Positions 49,202 to 58,276 of a stretch of 64,000 bases of DNA are shown here, piece by piece. A program made the position numbers and the translations under genes. Below the pieces are notes generated by a model, which did no database searches, was not told the origin of the DNA, and was given only the letters and a program-made list of their open reading frames with translations. Position 1 is the stretch's first letter; each line of letters opens with the position of its first letter. Source of the stretch: Streptomyces tateyamensis (GTDB lineage Bacteria > Actinomycetota > Actinomycetes > Streptomycetales > Streptomycetaceae); NCBI RefSeq assembly GCF_003205575.1, contig NZ_PYBW01000070.1, positions 61,044 to 125,043 on the forward strand, written 5' to 3'.

Positions 49202-49230
49202 GGCCCGGGAGCTGGCTACGCTCCCGGGTC
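49202..49230 (+). terminator. Terminator after the tRNA-like RNAs
   Basis: CCCGGGAGC and its complement, extended by a G-U and a G-C pair, enclose TGGCTAC and are followed by a pyrimidine run ending in TTTT. It ends plus-strand transcription from the RNA pair before the convergent pepN. Confidence 0.7.
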
Positions 49231-49282
49231 CTCCTACTTTTCTCCGGTCGGATACGGGCCGGGCGCCGGGTCAGGCGTCGGG

Positions 49283-51766
49283 TCAGGCGGGCAGCCGGCG
49301 GGCCCGGACGGCGCGGCGCAGGTCGTCGAGCTGGTCGACCAGGCCGCGCCGGGCGCCCGGGGTCAGGTCGGTGCGGGCCAGGCAGGCCTCGGCGGCCGCG
49401 ACGGTGGCCCCGGTGGCCGCGAAGGCGGGGAAGCCGTGCCGGGTCAGCACCGCCGCGATGGCGGGGCCGCGCTCGGCGGCGGCGGGCAGCTCCTCGAAGT
49501 AGCGCAGCGTCAGGTCCGCCAACAGCTCCGCCTGTTCGGGCTGCCACAGCCCCTGGGCGGTGGCAGCGGCCAGGTAGTTGGACAGCCCGCCGTGGAAGAG
49601 CGCGGTGAAGGCGGCCTCCTTGGCGGCCCGGTCGGGCAGCGCGGCCCGGCAGCGGGTGGCGCCCTCCTCGCTCAGGTCGCTCGGGTCCAGGGCCTGCTGG
49701 GCGGCGAGCTGCGCCTCGTCGGTCGCGCCGAGCACGGCCAGGCGCAGCAGCAGCTGCCAGCGCAACTCGGGATCGAGTTCCGGGCCGCCGGGGACGGTGC
49801 CCGCCGCCAGCCACTCCTGGAGTTCGGCCGCCTGCTCCTTGGTCGCGGCCACCGTGAGCAGCCCGCGCGCGGCCACCAGGCGCAGGTCGCCCTCGCCCGC
49901 GCCGCGCTCCAGCAGGGACCGGTAGACCGTGCCGAGCAGCGCCAGGGCCGCCGGGCGCCGCTCGGGCGCCAGGAACCGGTCGACGACCAGCTCCCGGGCG
50001 AACCGGAGCACCGCCTGGACCAGGTGCAGCGAGGTCTCGCCGGGCAGGTGCGCGGCGACCAGCTCCAGGTACTCCTCGGGCGCCAGCTCGCCGTCGCGCA
50101 CCTGGTCCCGGGCCGAGTTCCACAGCACCGCCCGGGCCGACTCGTCGGGCACCGCGCCCAGCGACTCGCGCACGGTGCGCCAGGAGTGCTCGTCCAGACG
50201 GACCTTGAGGTAGTCGAGGTCGGTGTCGTTCACCACCAGCAGGTCGTCCGGGGCGGTGCGCAGCTCGATCCGGTCCACCTCACCGGTCAGTTCCAGGTTC
50301 TCCCGCGCGACCAGGTCCAGGGTGCCGCCGGGCGCCTGGCGGTAGCGGGCCACGCTCAGGCGGTGCGGGCGCAGCACGCCGCCGGAGGCGCTGTGCAGCA
50401 ACTGCTCCCCGTCGGTGCGCACGGTGTCCACGCCGGTGGTGCGCAGCCACCGCTCCGCCCAGCCGTGCACGTCGCGCCCGCTCGCGGCGGCCAGGCAGCC
50501 GAGCAGGTCGTCCAGGGTGGCGTTGGCGAAGGCGTACCGCTCGAAGTAGTCGTTGACCCCGGCCAGGAACTCCTCCTCGCCCAGCCAGGCGACCAGCTGG
50601 CGCAGCGCCGAGGCGCCCTTGGCGTAGGAGATGCCGTCGAAGTTCTGCAGCGCCTGGGCGCTGTCCTCGACCGACTCGGGCGCCACCGGGTGGGTGGAGG
50701 GCCGCTGGTCCGCGTCGTAGCCCCAGGCCTTGCGGGCGGAGTAGTCGGTCCACGCGTCGCTGAAGCGGGTGGCCCGGGCGGTGGCGGTGTAGGCCATGAA
50801 CTCCGCGAAGGACTCGTTCAGCCACAGGTCGTCCCACCACTTCATGGTGACCAGGTCGCCGAACCACATGTGGGCCATCTCGTGGGTCACCACCATGGCC
50901 CGCACCGCCCGCTCGGTGTCCGGCACGGCGGAGCGGAAGACGAAGTCGTCCTTGAAGGTCACGCAGCCCGGGTTCTCCATCGCGCCCGCGTTGAACTCCG
51001 GGACGAAGCACTGGTCGTAGCTGTCGAACGGGTAGCGGGTACGGAAGATCCGGTGGTAGTGGTCGAAGCCCTGCCCGGTGATCTCGAACAGCTCCGCGGC
51101 GTCCGCGTCCAGCTGGGCGGCGAGCGAGCGCCGGCAGTGCAGGCCGAGCGGGATGCCGTCGTGCTCGGCGCGCACCGAGTGCAGCGGGCCGGCCACCAGG
51201 GTGACCAGGTAGCTGGGGATCGGCGGGGTCGGGGCGAAGGACCAGCGGCCCGGGCCGGCCGTGGTGGCCAGGCTGTTGCCCACCACCGTCCACTGCGGCG
51301 GGGCGGTGACCGAGAGCTGGTGGACCGCCTTGAGGTCGGGCTGGTCGAAGCAGGCGAACGCGGTCGGCCCGCTGTCCAGGAAGGACTGCAGGTAGACGTA
51401 GTCCTCGCCGTCGGCCGGATCGGTGAAGCGGTGCATCCCCTCGCCGGTGTGCGAGTAGGCGCACTCCGCCTCGACCAGCAGCTCGTTCTCGGCCGCCAGC
51501 CCGGTGAGCGGGAAGCGGCCCCCCGCCAGCGCGGCCGGGTCGAGCTGACGCCCGTTCAGCTCGACCCGCAGCAGCCGGACCGGCTTGACGTCGAGGAAGG
51601 TCGCCGCCCCCGGCCGGGCGCAGTCGAAGCGGAGCACGGTGGTGGCGGCGAAGACCTCCGGACCGTGGGTGAGGTCGAGGTCGACGGAGACCGAACGGAC
51701 GTCGAGCAGTTCGTGGCGCTCGACGGCCTCGGCCCGGGTGAGTGAAGGCATCGGAGTCATGGGCAT
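49283..51766 (-). CDS. pepN: Aminopeptidase N (M1 family)
   Basis: An 827-residue cytoplasmic zinc aminopeptidase removing N-terminal residues from peptides. The exopeptidase motif is in NAGAMENPG and the zinc motif is HEMAHMWFGD with the distal Glu in LWLNESFAEF (about residues 285-320). The catalytic Tyr region and the C-terminal ERAP1-like helical domain follow. ATG 51766, 51760 and 51751 are close in-frame alternatives and none has a clear ribosome site. It is convergent with the RNA pair. Confidence 0.93.
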   Translation of the reverse strand: MPMTPMPSLTRAEAVERHELLDVRSVSVDLDLTHGPEVFAATTVLRFDCARPGAATFLDVKPVRLLRVELNGRQLDPAALAGGRFPLTGLAAENELLVEAECAYSHTGEGMHRFTDPADGEDYVYLQSFLDSGPTAFACFDQPDLKAVHQLSVTAPPQWTVVGNSLATTAGPGRWSFAPTPPIPSYLVTLVAGPLHSVRAEHDGIPLGLHCRRSLAAQLDADAAELFEITGQGFDHYHRIFRTRYPFDSYDQCFVPEFNAGAMENPGCVTFKDDFVFRSAVPDTERAVRAMVVTHEMAHMWFGDLVTMKWWDDLWLNESFAEFMAYTATARATRFSDAWTDYSARKAWGYDADQRPSTHPVAPESVEDSAQALQNFDGISYAKGASALRQLVAWLGEEEFLAGVNDYFERYAFANATLDDLLGCLAAASGRDVHGWAERWLRTTGVDTVRTDGEQLLHSASGGVLRPHRLSVARYRQAPGGTLDLVARENLELTGEVDRIELRTAPDDLLVVNDTDLDYLKVRLDEHSWRTVRESLGAVPDESARAVLWNSARDQVRDGELAPEEYLELVAAHLPGETSLHLVQAVLRFARELVVDRFLAPERRPAALALLGTVYRSLLERGAGEGDLRLVAARGLLTVAATKEQAAELQEWLAAGTVPGGPELDPELRWQLLLRLAVLGATDEAQLAAQQALDPSDLSEEGATRCRAALPDRAAKEAAFTALFHGGLSNYLAAATAQGLWQPEQAELLADLTLRYFEELPAAAERGPAIAAVLTRHGFPAFAATGATVAAAEACLARTDLTPGARRGLVDQLDDLRRAVRARRLPA

Positions 51767-51816
51767 GATGCTGCCTGATCGGCGGCGCTCCCCGGGCCGA
51801 TTTTCGGTGCGGGGCG

Positions 51817-52686
51817 TCAGGCCTTGGCGGTGTAGTCGTAGAAGCCGCGGCCGGACTTGCGGCCCATCAGGCCCGCGTCGACCATCCGGGAGAGCAGCGG
51901 CGGGGCGGCGTACAGCGGCTCCTTGTACTCGGCGTACATCGAGTCGGCGATCGAGGCGATGGTGTCCAGGCCGATCAGGTCGCACAGCCGCAGCGGGCCC
52001 ATCGGGTGGGCGCAGCCGGCCTCCATGCCCTTGTCGATGTCGGCGGCGGTGGCCACGCCGGACTCGAACATCCGCACCGCGGAGAGCAGGTAGGGCACCA
52101 GCAGGGCGTTGACCACGAAGCCGGCCCGGTCGCGGGCCCGGATCGGCTCCTTGGCCAGCACCTCGGTGGCGAAGGACTCGACCCGGGCGGTGGTCGCGGC
52201 GGAGGTGGTCAGGGTCGGGATCACCTCGACCAGGCGCTGCACGGGGGCCGGGTTGAAGAAGTGCAGACCGATCACCTGCTCGGGACGGCTGGTGGCGGCG
52301 GCCAGCTTGACGATCGGGATCGAGGAGGTGTTGGAGGCCAGCACCGCGTCCCGGCGCAGGACCACCTGGTCCAGGGTCTGGAAGATCCGGACCTTGACGT
52401 CCTCGCGCTCGGCGACCGCCTCGACCACCAGGTCGCGGTCGGCGAAGTCGGCCAGGTCGGTGGTGAAGGAGAACCGGGACAGCGCCTGCTCGCGCTCCTC
52501 GGGGGTGAGCTTGCCGCGCTTGACCGCGGTGTCCAGCGAGTTGGTGATCCGGCCGCGACCGAGCTCCAGGGCCTCGCCACTGGCCTCCGAGACCCGGACG
52601 TCGAGCCCGGCCCGGGCGAAGACCTCGGCGATGCCCGAGCCCATGAGACCGCAACCGACCACTCCGACGCGCGCGATGTCGCTCAC
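51817..52686 (-). CDS. 3-hydroxybutyryl-CoA dehydrogenase
   Basis: A 289-residue NAD(P)-dependent dehydrogenase that interconverts acetoacetyl-CoA and 3-hydroxybutyryl-CoA. The Rossmann motif is GVVGCGLMGSGIAEVFARAG (8-27). The active-site His is in IGLHFFNPAPVQRLVEVI and the C-terminal domain begins with DRAGFVVNALLVPYL. In actinomycetes it feeds butyryl-CoA and ethylmalonyl-CoA metabolism. ATG 52686 is preceded by AAGGCAAG. It lies upstream of pepN on the same strand. Confidence 0.93.
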   Translation of the reverse strand: MSDIARVGVVGCGLMGSGIAEVFARAGLDVRVSEASGEALELGRGRITNSLDTAVKRGKLTPEEREQALSRFSFTTDLADFADRDLVVEAVAEREDVKVRIFQTLDQVVLRRDAVLASNTSSIPIVKLAAATSRPEQVIGLHFFNPAPVQRLVEVIPTLTTSAATTARVESFATEVLAKEPIRARDRAGFVVNALLVPYLLSAVRMFESGVATAADIDKGMEAGCAHPMGPLRLCDLIGLDTIASIADSMYAEYKEPLYAAPPLLSRMVDAGLMGRKSGRGFYDYTAKA

Positions 52687-52902
52687 TTCACTTGCCTTTC
52701 CGGGGTTCCAGCTGGGCGGGGTCGCCGCCCGTGTCGATCGACCGTACTACTTGGCACCTGGCGCGGCGCCAGGTGCCCCGGCCAACCGGGCACTGCGCCG
52801 AGCGGGTGATGAGCCGACCCTCGCCCGTGCGGCCCAGTGCGCTCGGGCGCACGGGCGGCGCATGCTGGGCCCGCAAACCGGTCGCGGTGGAGGGAACGGA
52901 CG

Positions 52903-53721
52903 ATGCGCAGCGGCACGCTGGAGGGGCAGGTGGCGCTGGTCACCGGGGCCGGCCGGGGCATCGGGCGGGAGATCGCGCTCGGGCTGGCCGCCGAGGGGAT
53001 GGCGGTCGGGCTGGTCGGCCGGACCCTGGCGACCCTCGCCGAGACGCTCAAGGCCTGCGTGCGCGAGGGCGCCAAGGGCGTCGCGGTGACCGCCGACGTG
53101 GCCCGGCCGGGCGCCGTGCGCGAGGCGGTGCGCAGCATCGAGCGCGACCTGGGCCCGATCGACCTGCTGGTCAACAACGCCGGGCAGGTCGACCGCTCGG
53201 AGGTGCCGCTGTGGGAGGTGGACCCGGCCCAGTGGTGGCAGGTGGTGGAGGTCAACCTGCGCGGGCCGTTCAACCTGATGCGCGCGGTGCTGCCCGGCAT
53301 GGTGGAGCGCCGGCGCGGACGGATCCTCAACCTGAACTCCGGCTTCGCGGTCCGCCCCGACGGCCACTACACCGCCTACGCCACCTCCAAGGGCGCGCTG
53401 CTCCAGCTCTCCGACAACATCGCCGACTCGCTGGCCGCCCACCACGTGGTGGTGCTGGACATCAGCCCGGGGGCGGTGGCCACCGAGATGACCGCCGGCA
53501 TGCCGATGTTCGCCGGGATGAAGGAGTGGAACTCCCTGCCCTACCTGGTGGCCGTCGCGGTGGACGCGGCCCGCGGGCGGTTCGACGCGCTGCACGGGCG
53601 GTTCGTCCACGCCGGGCGGGACGACCTGGCGAAGCTGGTCGAGCTGGCCGAGGAGATCCGCCGCGGCGACGCCCGCACGCTGCGGCTGCGCCCGTACGGG
53701 GAGGACGACCCGCTGCGCTGA
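52903..53721 (+). CDS. Short-chain dehydrogenase/reductase
   Basis: A 272-residue classical SDR. The cofactor motif is TGAGRGIG (about residues 14-21), NNAG is present, the catalytic Ser lies in LNLNSGF and the Tyr/Lys pair is in YATSKGALLQL. The substrate is not identifiable. ATG 52903 is chosen because GGAGGGAA lies six bases upstream; an upstream in-frame start has none. It is divergent from the hydroxybutyryl-CoA dehydrogenase. Confidence 0.9.
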   Translation: MRSGTLEGQVALVTGAGRGIGREIALGLAAEGMAVGLVGRTLATLAETLKACVREGAKGVAVTADVARPGAVREAVRSIERDLGPIDLLVNNAGQVDRSEVPLWEVDPAQWWQVVEVNLRGPFNLMRAVLPGMVERRRGRILNLNSGFAVRPDGHYTAYATSKGALLQLSDNIADSLAAHHVVVLDISPGAVATEMTAGMPMFAGMKEWNSLPYLVAVAVDAARGRFDALHGRFVHAGRDDLAKLVELAEEIRRGDARTLRLRPYGEDDPLR

Positions 53722-53744
53722 CGCCGGGTCGGCGCAGCGGGCCG

Positions 53745-54602
53745 TCAGGAGCAGAGCTGGCTGGCCGTCACCGCGCTCAGCCCGCGCTGCTGCAGCGCCG
53801 TCAGGACCGCGGGCAGCGCGTCCACGGTGCCCTGGTGGCCCATGTGCAGGGCGACGATCGAGCCGGGCTTGACCGCACCGAGTATCCGGCGCTGCACCAC
53901 GTCCGCGCCCGGGTCCTGGTAGTCGCGCGGGTCCAGGTCGAAGGAGAGCAGGTGCTCGTAGCCGGCCCGGCGGGCCTGCTCCTTGACCTGGGTGGTGGCG
54001 TACTGGGACTCGGAGGGGCGGAACCAGCGGCCGATCGAGCCGGTGAGCCGCTTCAGCCGGTCCGCGCAGGCGCTGATCTCGGCGAAGGCCTGGTCCGGTG
54101 ACATCGAGGAGATGTCCAGGTGGTTCTGGGTGTGGTTGCCCAGCTCGTGCCCGCCGGCCAGGATCCGCTGGGCCATCTGCGGCTGCTGGTCCAGCCAGCT
54201 GCCGACCGCCAGCACGGTCAGCCGGGCGCCGTGCTGCTCGGCCGCCTCCAGCAGCGCGGTGGCCAGCTTCGGGTCGCCCTGGCCGTGGAAGGTCAGCGCC
54301 ACCTGCTGGCGGTCGCGCGGACCGCTGACCACCTCCTCCGGCGTGCCGGCCGCGAGTGCGGGCAGCACCGGCGCGGTCGGGCCGGCGGAGGCGCTCGGGC
54401 TGCCCTCGGCACCGGGGCTGCCCGCCGGGCTCGGGCTGCCGGCCTGACCCGGGCTGCCGGCGGGGCTCGGCGAGGCGGCCGGGCGCGGCCGGCCCGCCCC
54501 GGTGGCGGCCTCCTCGCCGCAACCGGCGAGCAGCCCGCCGGCCGCGGTCAGGGTGGCGAGCTGGGCAGTGGTGCGCAGAATCCTGCGGCGGTCGACGCTC
54601 AT
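53745..54602 (-). CDS. NodB-like polysaccharide deacetylase lipoprotein with altered motif 1
   Basis: A 285-residue surface lipoprotein. The Tat-type signal (VDRRRILRTT) ends in LLAGC with lipidated Cys28. A Pro/Ser/Gly-rich linker (about 30-80) leads to a NodB-fold domain. Motif 2 is intact (HTQNH, 157-161) but motif 1 reads VALTFHGQGD in place of TFDDGPD, so the usual metal/base Asp pair is changed. It may be catalytically different or inactive. ATG 54602 starts the Tat signal. Confidence 0.85.
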   Translation of the reverse strand: MSVDRRRILRTTAQLATLTAAGGLLAGCGEEAATGAGRPRPAASPSPAGSPGQAGSPSPAGSPGAEGSPSASAGPTAPVLPALAAGTPEEVVSGPRDRQQVALTFHGQGDPKLATALLEAAEQHGARLTVLAVGSWLDQQPQMAQRILAGGHELGNHTQNHLDISSMSPDQAFAEISACADRLKRLTGSIGRWFRPSESQYATTQVKEQARRAGYEHLLSFDLDPRDYQDPGADVVQRRILGAVKPGSIVALHMGHQGTVDALPAVLTALQQRGLSAVTASQLCS

Positions 54603-54663
54603 TGCGGACAGCATAAATATGACGGAAACCCGAGGCGATTCGGTACCCCGAACCGGCGGGCCG

Positions 54664-56238
54664 TCAGACCCGGAAGACCCCGTAGGAGAAGCCGCCCGCG
54701 CGCAGCTTCCCGGCCACCAGCTCGACCCCGCTGACCAGCACCGGATCGGCGGCCGGCAACTCGGGAAGCACCAGTTCGGCGGGCTCCCGGCGCGGGTTGA
54801 CCACCACCAGGTGACCCGCGCCGCGCCGGTACACGAACGGGTAACCCGCCGACAGCACGGTGACCGGGGAACCGGTGCCCAGCTCGGGCGTGTCCCGGCG
54901 CAGCCGGACCAGTCGGCGCACCAGGTGCAGCAGCGAGTCGGGGTCAGCCCGCTGGGTGGCCACGTCCGGCCGGTCCGGGTCGGGGTCCAGCGGGAGGTAG
55001 AACTCGGCGGCGGGCGCGGTGGAGAAGCCGGCCCCGGCGGTGGCGTCCCACTGCATAGGGGTGCGCGAGCCCTGGCGGGCCTCGGTGCCGAACTGGCTGC
55101 CCTCCTTCTCCGGCAGGCCGGGGACGAAGCGCATGCCGATCTCGTCGCCGTAGTAGATCACCGGCACGCTGGGCCAACTGAGCAGGAAGACGAAGGCGCA
55201 GGCCGCCTGCTCCCGGGTGCGCGGGCCGCAGACCAGCCGGGAGAAGTCGTGGTTGGCGGTGGGCAGCGCGACCAGCCCGCGCCCGTCGATCGCCGCCTCG
55301 GCCTGCTGCCAGGCCGTCAGGAACTCGGTGATGTCGCCGTTGCCCGCGGCGTCGAAGAAGCAGGGCTCGCCGTGCGCCCAGTGGCCCTGGCTGCCGGTCC
55401 CGTTGTCCCAGAGCGAGCGCAGCGCCCGCCCGGTGAAGTGCAGGAAGAAGTCCGCGTGCAGCCCCGCCGGGACCGACTGCGCCGGATCCCCCCACTCGGC
55501 GATCAGCACCCGGTCCGGGTAGTGCGCGTCCAGCCAGCCGCGCAGCTCGCCCCAGAGCCGGCCGGTCTCCAGGTACCCCGGGTCGTCCTTGACCAGCGAG
55601 GAGGCCATGTCCACCCGGAAGCCGGCCACGCCGAGCTCGAACCAGTGCGCCATGATCTCGCGCAGCGCCGCCCGGTTGGCCAGCGGCCCGGGCGCGTCGA
55701 CCGGGCTGCGCCAGGGCTCGCTGGGGTCGGGGCGGGCGTAGCCGAAGTTGAGCGCGGGCTGGATCGGGTAGAAGTTGGCCCGGTAGAAGCCGCCGCGCGG
55801 GCCCTGGTTGGGGATCCACGCGTGCACCGGTGCGGTGATCCGCTCCGACCAGATGTAGCGGTCGTCGCCCGGGGTGCGGGCCGAGTGCTGGAACCAGGGG
55901 TGCCGGTGCGAGGTGTGGCCCGGGACCAGGTCGAGCAGCACCCGCAGGCCCCGGGCGCCGGCTTCCCGGACCAGCTCGGCCAGGTCCGCGTTGGTCCCGT
56001 AGCGCGGGGCGACGGTCAGGTAGTCGGCCACGTCGTAGCCGGCGTCGCCGAACTCCGAGACGAAGCACGGGCTGAGCCAGAGCGCGGTGACGCCGAGTTC
56101 GGCCAGGTGGTCCAGGCGGGCGGTGAGGCCGGGCAGGTCGCCGATCCCGTCCCCGTCGGAGTCGGCGAAGGACTGCGGGTAGATCTGGTAGAGCACGGCC
56201 TCGGCGAGCCAGGCGGGAACCGGCTGACGGTCGGTCAT
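54664..56238 (-). CDS. Alpha-glucosidase / alpha-amylase family enzyme (GH13)
   Basis: A 524-residue cytoplasmic GH13 enzyme hydrolysing or rearranging alpha-glucosidic bonds (oligo-1,6-glucosidase or trehalose-synthase-like by layout). The (beta/alpha)8 barrel shows YQIYPQSFADSDGDGIGDLPG, DLVPGHTS, the nucleophile in GFRVDMASS, the acid Glu in IAEWGDP and ANHDFSR with the third Asp. A short C-terminal beta domain follows. ATG 56238 is preceded by CGGAGG. The alpha/beta-hydrolase lipoprotein gene lies directly upstream. Confidence 0.9.
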   Translation of the reverse strand: MTDRQPVPAWLAEAVLYQIYPQSFADSDGDGIGDLPGLTARLDHLAELGVTALWLSPCFVSEFGDAGYDVADYLTVAPRYGTNADLAELVREAGARGLRVLLDLVPGHTSHRHPWFQHSARTPGDDRYIWSERITAPVHAWIPNQGPRGGFYRANFYPIQPALNFGYARPDPSEPWRSPVDAPGPLANRAALREIMAHWFELGVAGFRVDMASSLVKDDPGYLETGRLWGELRGWLDAHYPDRVLIAEWGDPAQSVPAGLHADFFLHFTGRALRSLWDNGTGSQGHWAHGEPCFFDAAGNGDITEFLTAWQQAEAAIDGRGLVALPTANHDFSRLVCGPRTREQAACAFVFLLSWPSVPVIYYGDEIGMRFVPGLPEKEGSQFGTEARQGSRTPMQWDATAGAGFSTAPAAEFYLPLDPDPDRPDVATQRADPDSLLHLVRRLVRLRRDTPELGTGSPVTVLSAGYPFVYRRGAGHLVVVNPRREPAELVLPELPAADPVLVSGVELVAGKLRAGGFSYGVFRV

Positions 56239-56264
56239 CGGGGTGCCTCCGTGGATCGGGGGTG

Positions 56265-57035
56265 TCAGGCCTGCGGCGGGGCGTACTGGGCCAGGAAGGC
56301 GAGCACGTCGGGCAGGGCGCCGTCGTCGAGCAGCAGGGCGCCGTGCCGGCTGCCCGGGTAGAGCTTGAGCTGGTTGACGGGGCCGGCCGCGGCCTCGTGC
56401 AGCTTGCGGGCCGCGTCGTCGAACGGGCTGTCGGCGCTCTCGGCGGCCAGGAACCGGGGGAGTGGGCCGGTGGCGACCGCCTTGTCGGCGGCCTGGCCCT
56501 GGTACTCCAGCGGGGAGGAGAGCGAGACCACCGCGGTGATCGGCAGCGGGGGCCGGGGGTCGGCCGCCTCGACCAGCGAGGCGGTGGCGCCCTTCGAGGC
56601 GCCGACCAGGGCCGCCTTCGCGGTGCCGCGCCCGGCCAGGCAGCGCAGCACCAGGTCGAGCTCGTGCGGGTCGCCGACGGAGGAGTAGGCGAGCACGGTG
56701 TAGCCCGCCTTGGTGAACTCGTCCAGGTGCGGCAGCCAGTCGCACAGGCTGCCGCCGGCCTGGTGGGAGAAGACCAGGGCGACCTTGCCGGGATCGGCGC
56801 CCGGGTCGCGCAGGTAGGCGTCGAGGGAGCCGGTCCCGGTCGGCAGCGAGTAGGAGCCGGCCGCGGCCTGATCGGGCGTCAGGCAGCCGTAGGTCTCGCT
56901 GGTCTTCTTCGGGACCGCCGCGGTGCTCGGAGACGGTCCCGGAGCGGTCCGGGCCGTGCTGTGCTGCGTGCTGCTGGTACTGGTGCAGGCGGTGAGCAGG
57001 GCCGCCGCTACGGCCAGTCCGATGGTGCGCCGCAT
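56265..57035 (-). CDS. Alpha/beta-hydrolase lipoprotein
   Basis: A 256-residue exported hydrolase. The signal peptide ends in the lipobox LLTAC (Cys17), followed by a Ser/Thr/Pro linker to about residue 42. The nucleophile elbow is GASKG and the likely acid and base are in ESADSPFDD and GSRHGALLL. The four remaining cysteines may form disulfides outside the cell. The substrate is unknown. The gene lies 26 bases upstream of the GH13 gene and may share its transcript. Confidence 0.82.
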   Translation of the reverse strand: MRRTIGLAVAAALLTACTSTSSTQHSTARTAPGPSPSTAAVPKKTSETYGCLTPDQAAAGSYSLPTGTGSLDAYLRDPGADPGKVALVFSHQAGGSLCDWLPHLDEFTKAGYTVLAYSSVGDPHELDLVLRCLAGRGTAKAALVGASKGATASLVEAADPRPPLPITAVVSLSSPLEYQGQAADKAVATGPLPRFLAAESADSPFDDAARKLHEAAAGPVNQLKLYPGSRHGALLLDDGALPDVLAFLAQYAPPQA

Positions 57036-57187
57036 GTGGTCCCCCGTGGACAGCGGGGCGCGCCCGGTGGCGCGCCGGTTGTCCCGTCACGCTAGGAACG
57101 GGTGGGGCGGCGCGTCAATGGAGTGCGGCGGTCCGGTCGGCGCGACGGAAGATCGGCGCGCGCCCCCGCGAGCCTCCTGAAGGCCCC

Positions 57188-57868
57188 TCAGGTCTCCCGC
57201 AGGCCGGTCAGGTGGGCGAAGACCACCACGCTGGCGGTGTAGTCGCCGCGCTGGGCGTCGTACGCGCCGCCGCAGGTGATCAGGCGCAGCTGGGCGTCCG
57301 CGGTCGGGCCGTAGATCCGGTCGGCCGGCAGCGCGCCCTGGGCGAAGGTCTCCACGCTGTCCACGGCGAAGGTCGCGGTCACGCCGTCGTCGCGGGCCAC
57401 GTCGACGGTGGTGGCGGGGGCCAGGGTGCCCAGGGCGGTGAAGACCGCCGGGGCGGTGGTGGTGGCCGGCCGGCCGACCAGCACGGCCGGGCCGCGGTTG
57501 CCGGGCACGGTGCCGCCCTGGAACCAGCCCACCAGGTTCGGGTCGTCGGCCGGCGGCTGGGCGTCCTTGTCCAGGCCGGTGAACGGGGCGTCGACGCTGA
57601 GCGCGGCGATCTTCAGGCGGCTCGGGTGCGCGTCGGGGACCTGGACGGCAGGGGTGGTCCGCTTCCCGGTGGGGGAGGCGGCGGCCTGGGCCTGGGCCGG
57701 GTCCGGGGGGCGCGGCGGGAGCGCGGACCTGGGCTGTTCGGACTGGTGGACCAGCAGCAGGGCGGTCAGAGCGGCGCCGAGCACGCTGAACAGCACGGCC
57801 TGGGTGCGTCGGCTCGGCCCGGGGGTGCGCGGCGGACGGGCCTCGGTCGGCGGGACGGGGCTGACCAT
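57188..57868 (-). CDS. Class F sortase-like protein lacking the catalytic His
   Basis: A 226-residue membrane-anchored protein of the class F sortase family, which normally processes surface proteins with a Cys/His/Arg triad. One membrane segment lies near residues 23-40 (AVLFSVLGAALTALLLV). The catalytic Cys199 is in LITCGG, but the position of the catalytic His is Arg133 (AVLVGRPATT where the family has AGH or VGH). Activity as a transpeptidase is therefore doubtful. ATG 57868 is used; the frame extends upstream without a signal. Confidence 0.85.
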   Translation of the reverse strand: MVSPVPPTEARPPRTPGPSRRTQAVLFSVLGAALTALLLVHQSEQPRSALPPRPPDPAQAQAAASPTGKRTTPAVQVPDAHPSRLKIAALSVDAPFTGLDKDAQPPADDPNLVGWFQGGTVPGNRGPAVLVGRPATTTAPAVFTALGTLAPATTVDVARDDGVTATFAVDSVETFAQGALPADRIYGPTADAQLRLITCGGAYDAQRGDYTASVVVFAHLTGLRET

Positions 57869-58027
57869 GGGTGGACCTCTCTGCGGGGGCGGGGTGCCTG
57901 CTCCACGGTCGGTCGTGCTGAGCGTGCGTGCCACCACAGGGAGTGCGAACGTGTGACGCCGGGTCCGCGAACGGCGTATCCGTGCGGGGTGGGGCCCGAC
58001 CCCGGACCGGACCGGGCCCCGGTGTCT

Positions 58028-58276
58028 TCACCACTGCGGGGCGAGGAGCTCCCCCGTGGTGGCGTGGTGGACGGCGATGGCCTCCATCGGGCACAGCTCG
58101 GCGGCTTCCACCACGGCGGCCAGCGCGGTGGAGCGCTCGTGCCGGGGGTGCGCCTTGCCGTCCGGGCCGACCTGCAGGTCGGCGGGGGCGGAGGCGGCGC
58201 ACAGGCCGGTGCCGGCGCAGCGGGCGCGGTCCACGGTGACCACCAGTTCGGCCGGCTCCGGCCCGGTGGCGCTCAC
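58028..58276 (-). CDS. [3Fe-4S] ferredoxin
   Basis: An 82-residue ferredoxin of the streptomycete P450-partner type. The cluster ligands are Cys in CAGTGLC and CP in AELCPMEAI. The position of the fourth cysteine of a 4Fe cluster is Ala, as in [3Fe-4S] forms. It should pass electrons to the P450 whose gene it follows. The GTG start overlaps the P450 stop (GTGA). Confidence 0.92.
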   Translation of the reverse strand: MSATGPEPAELVVTVDRARCAGTGLCAASAPADLQVGPDGKAHPRHERSTALAAVVEAAELCPMEAIAVHHATTGELLAPQW

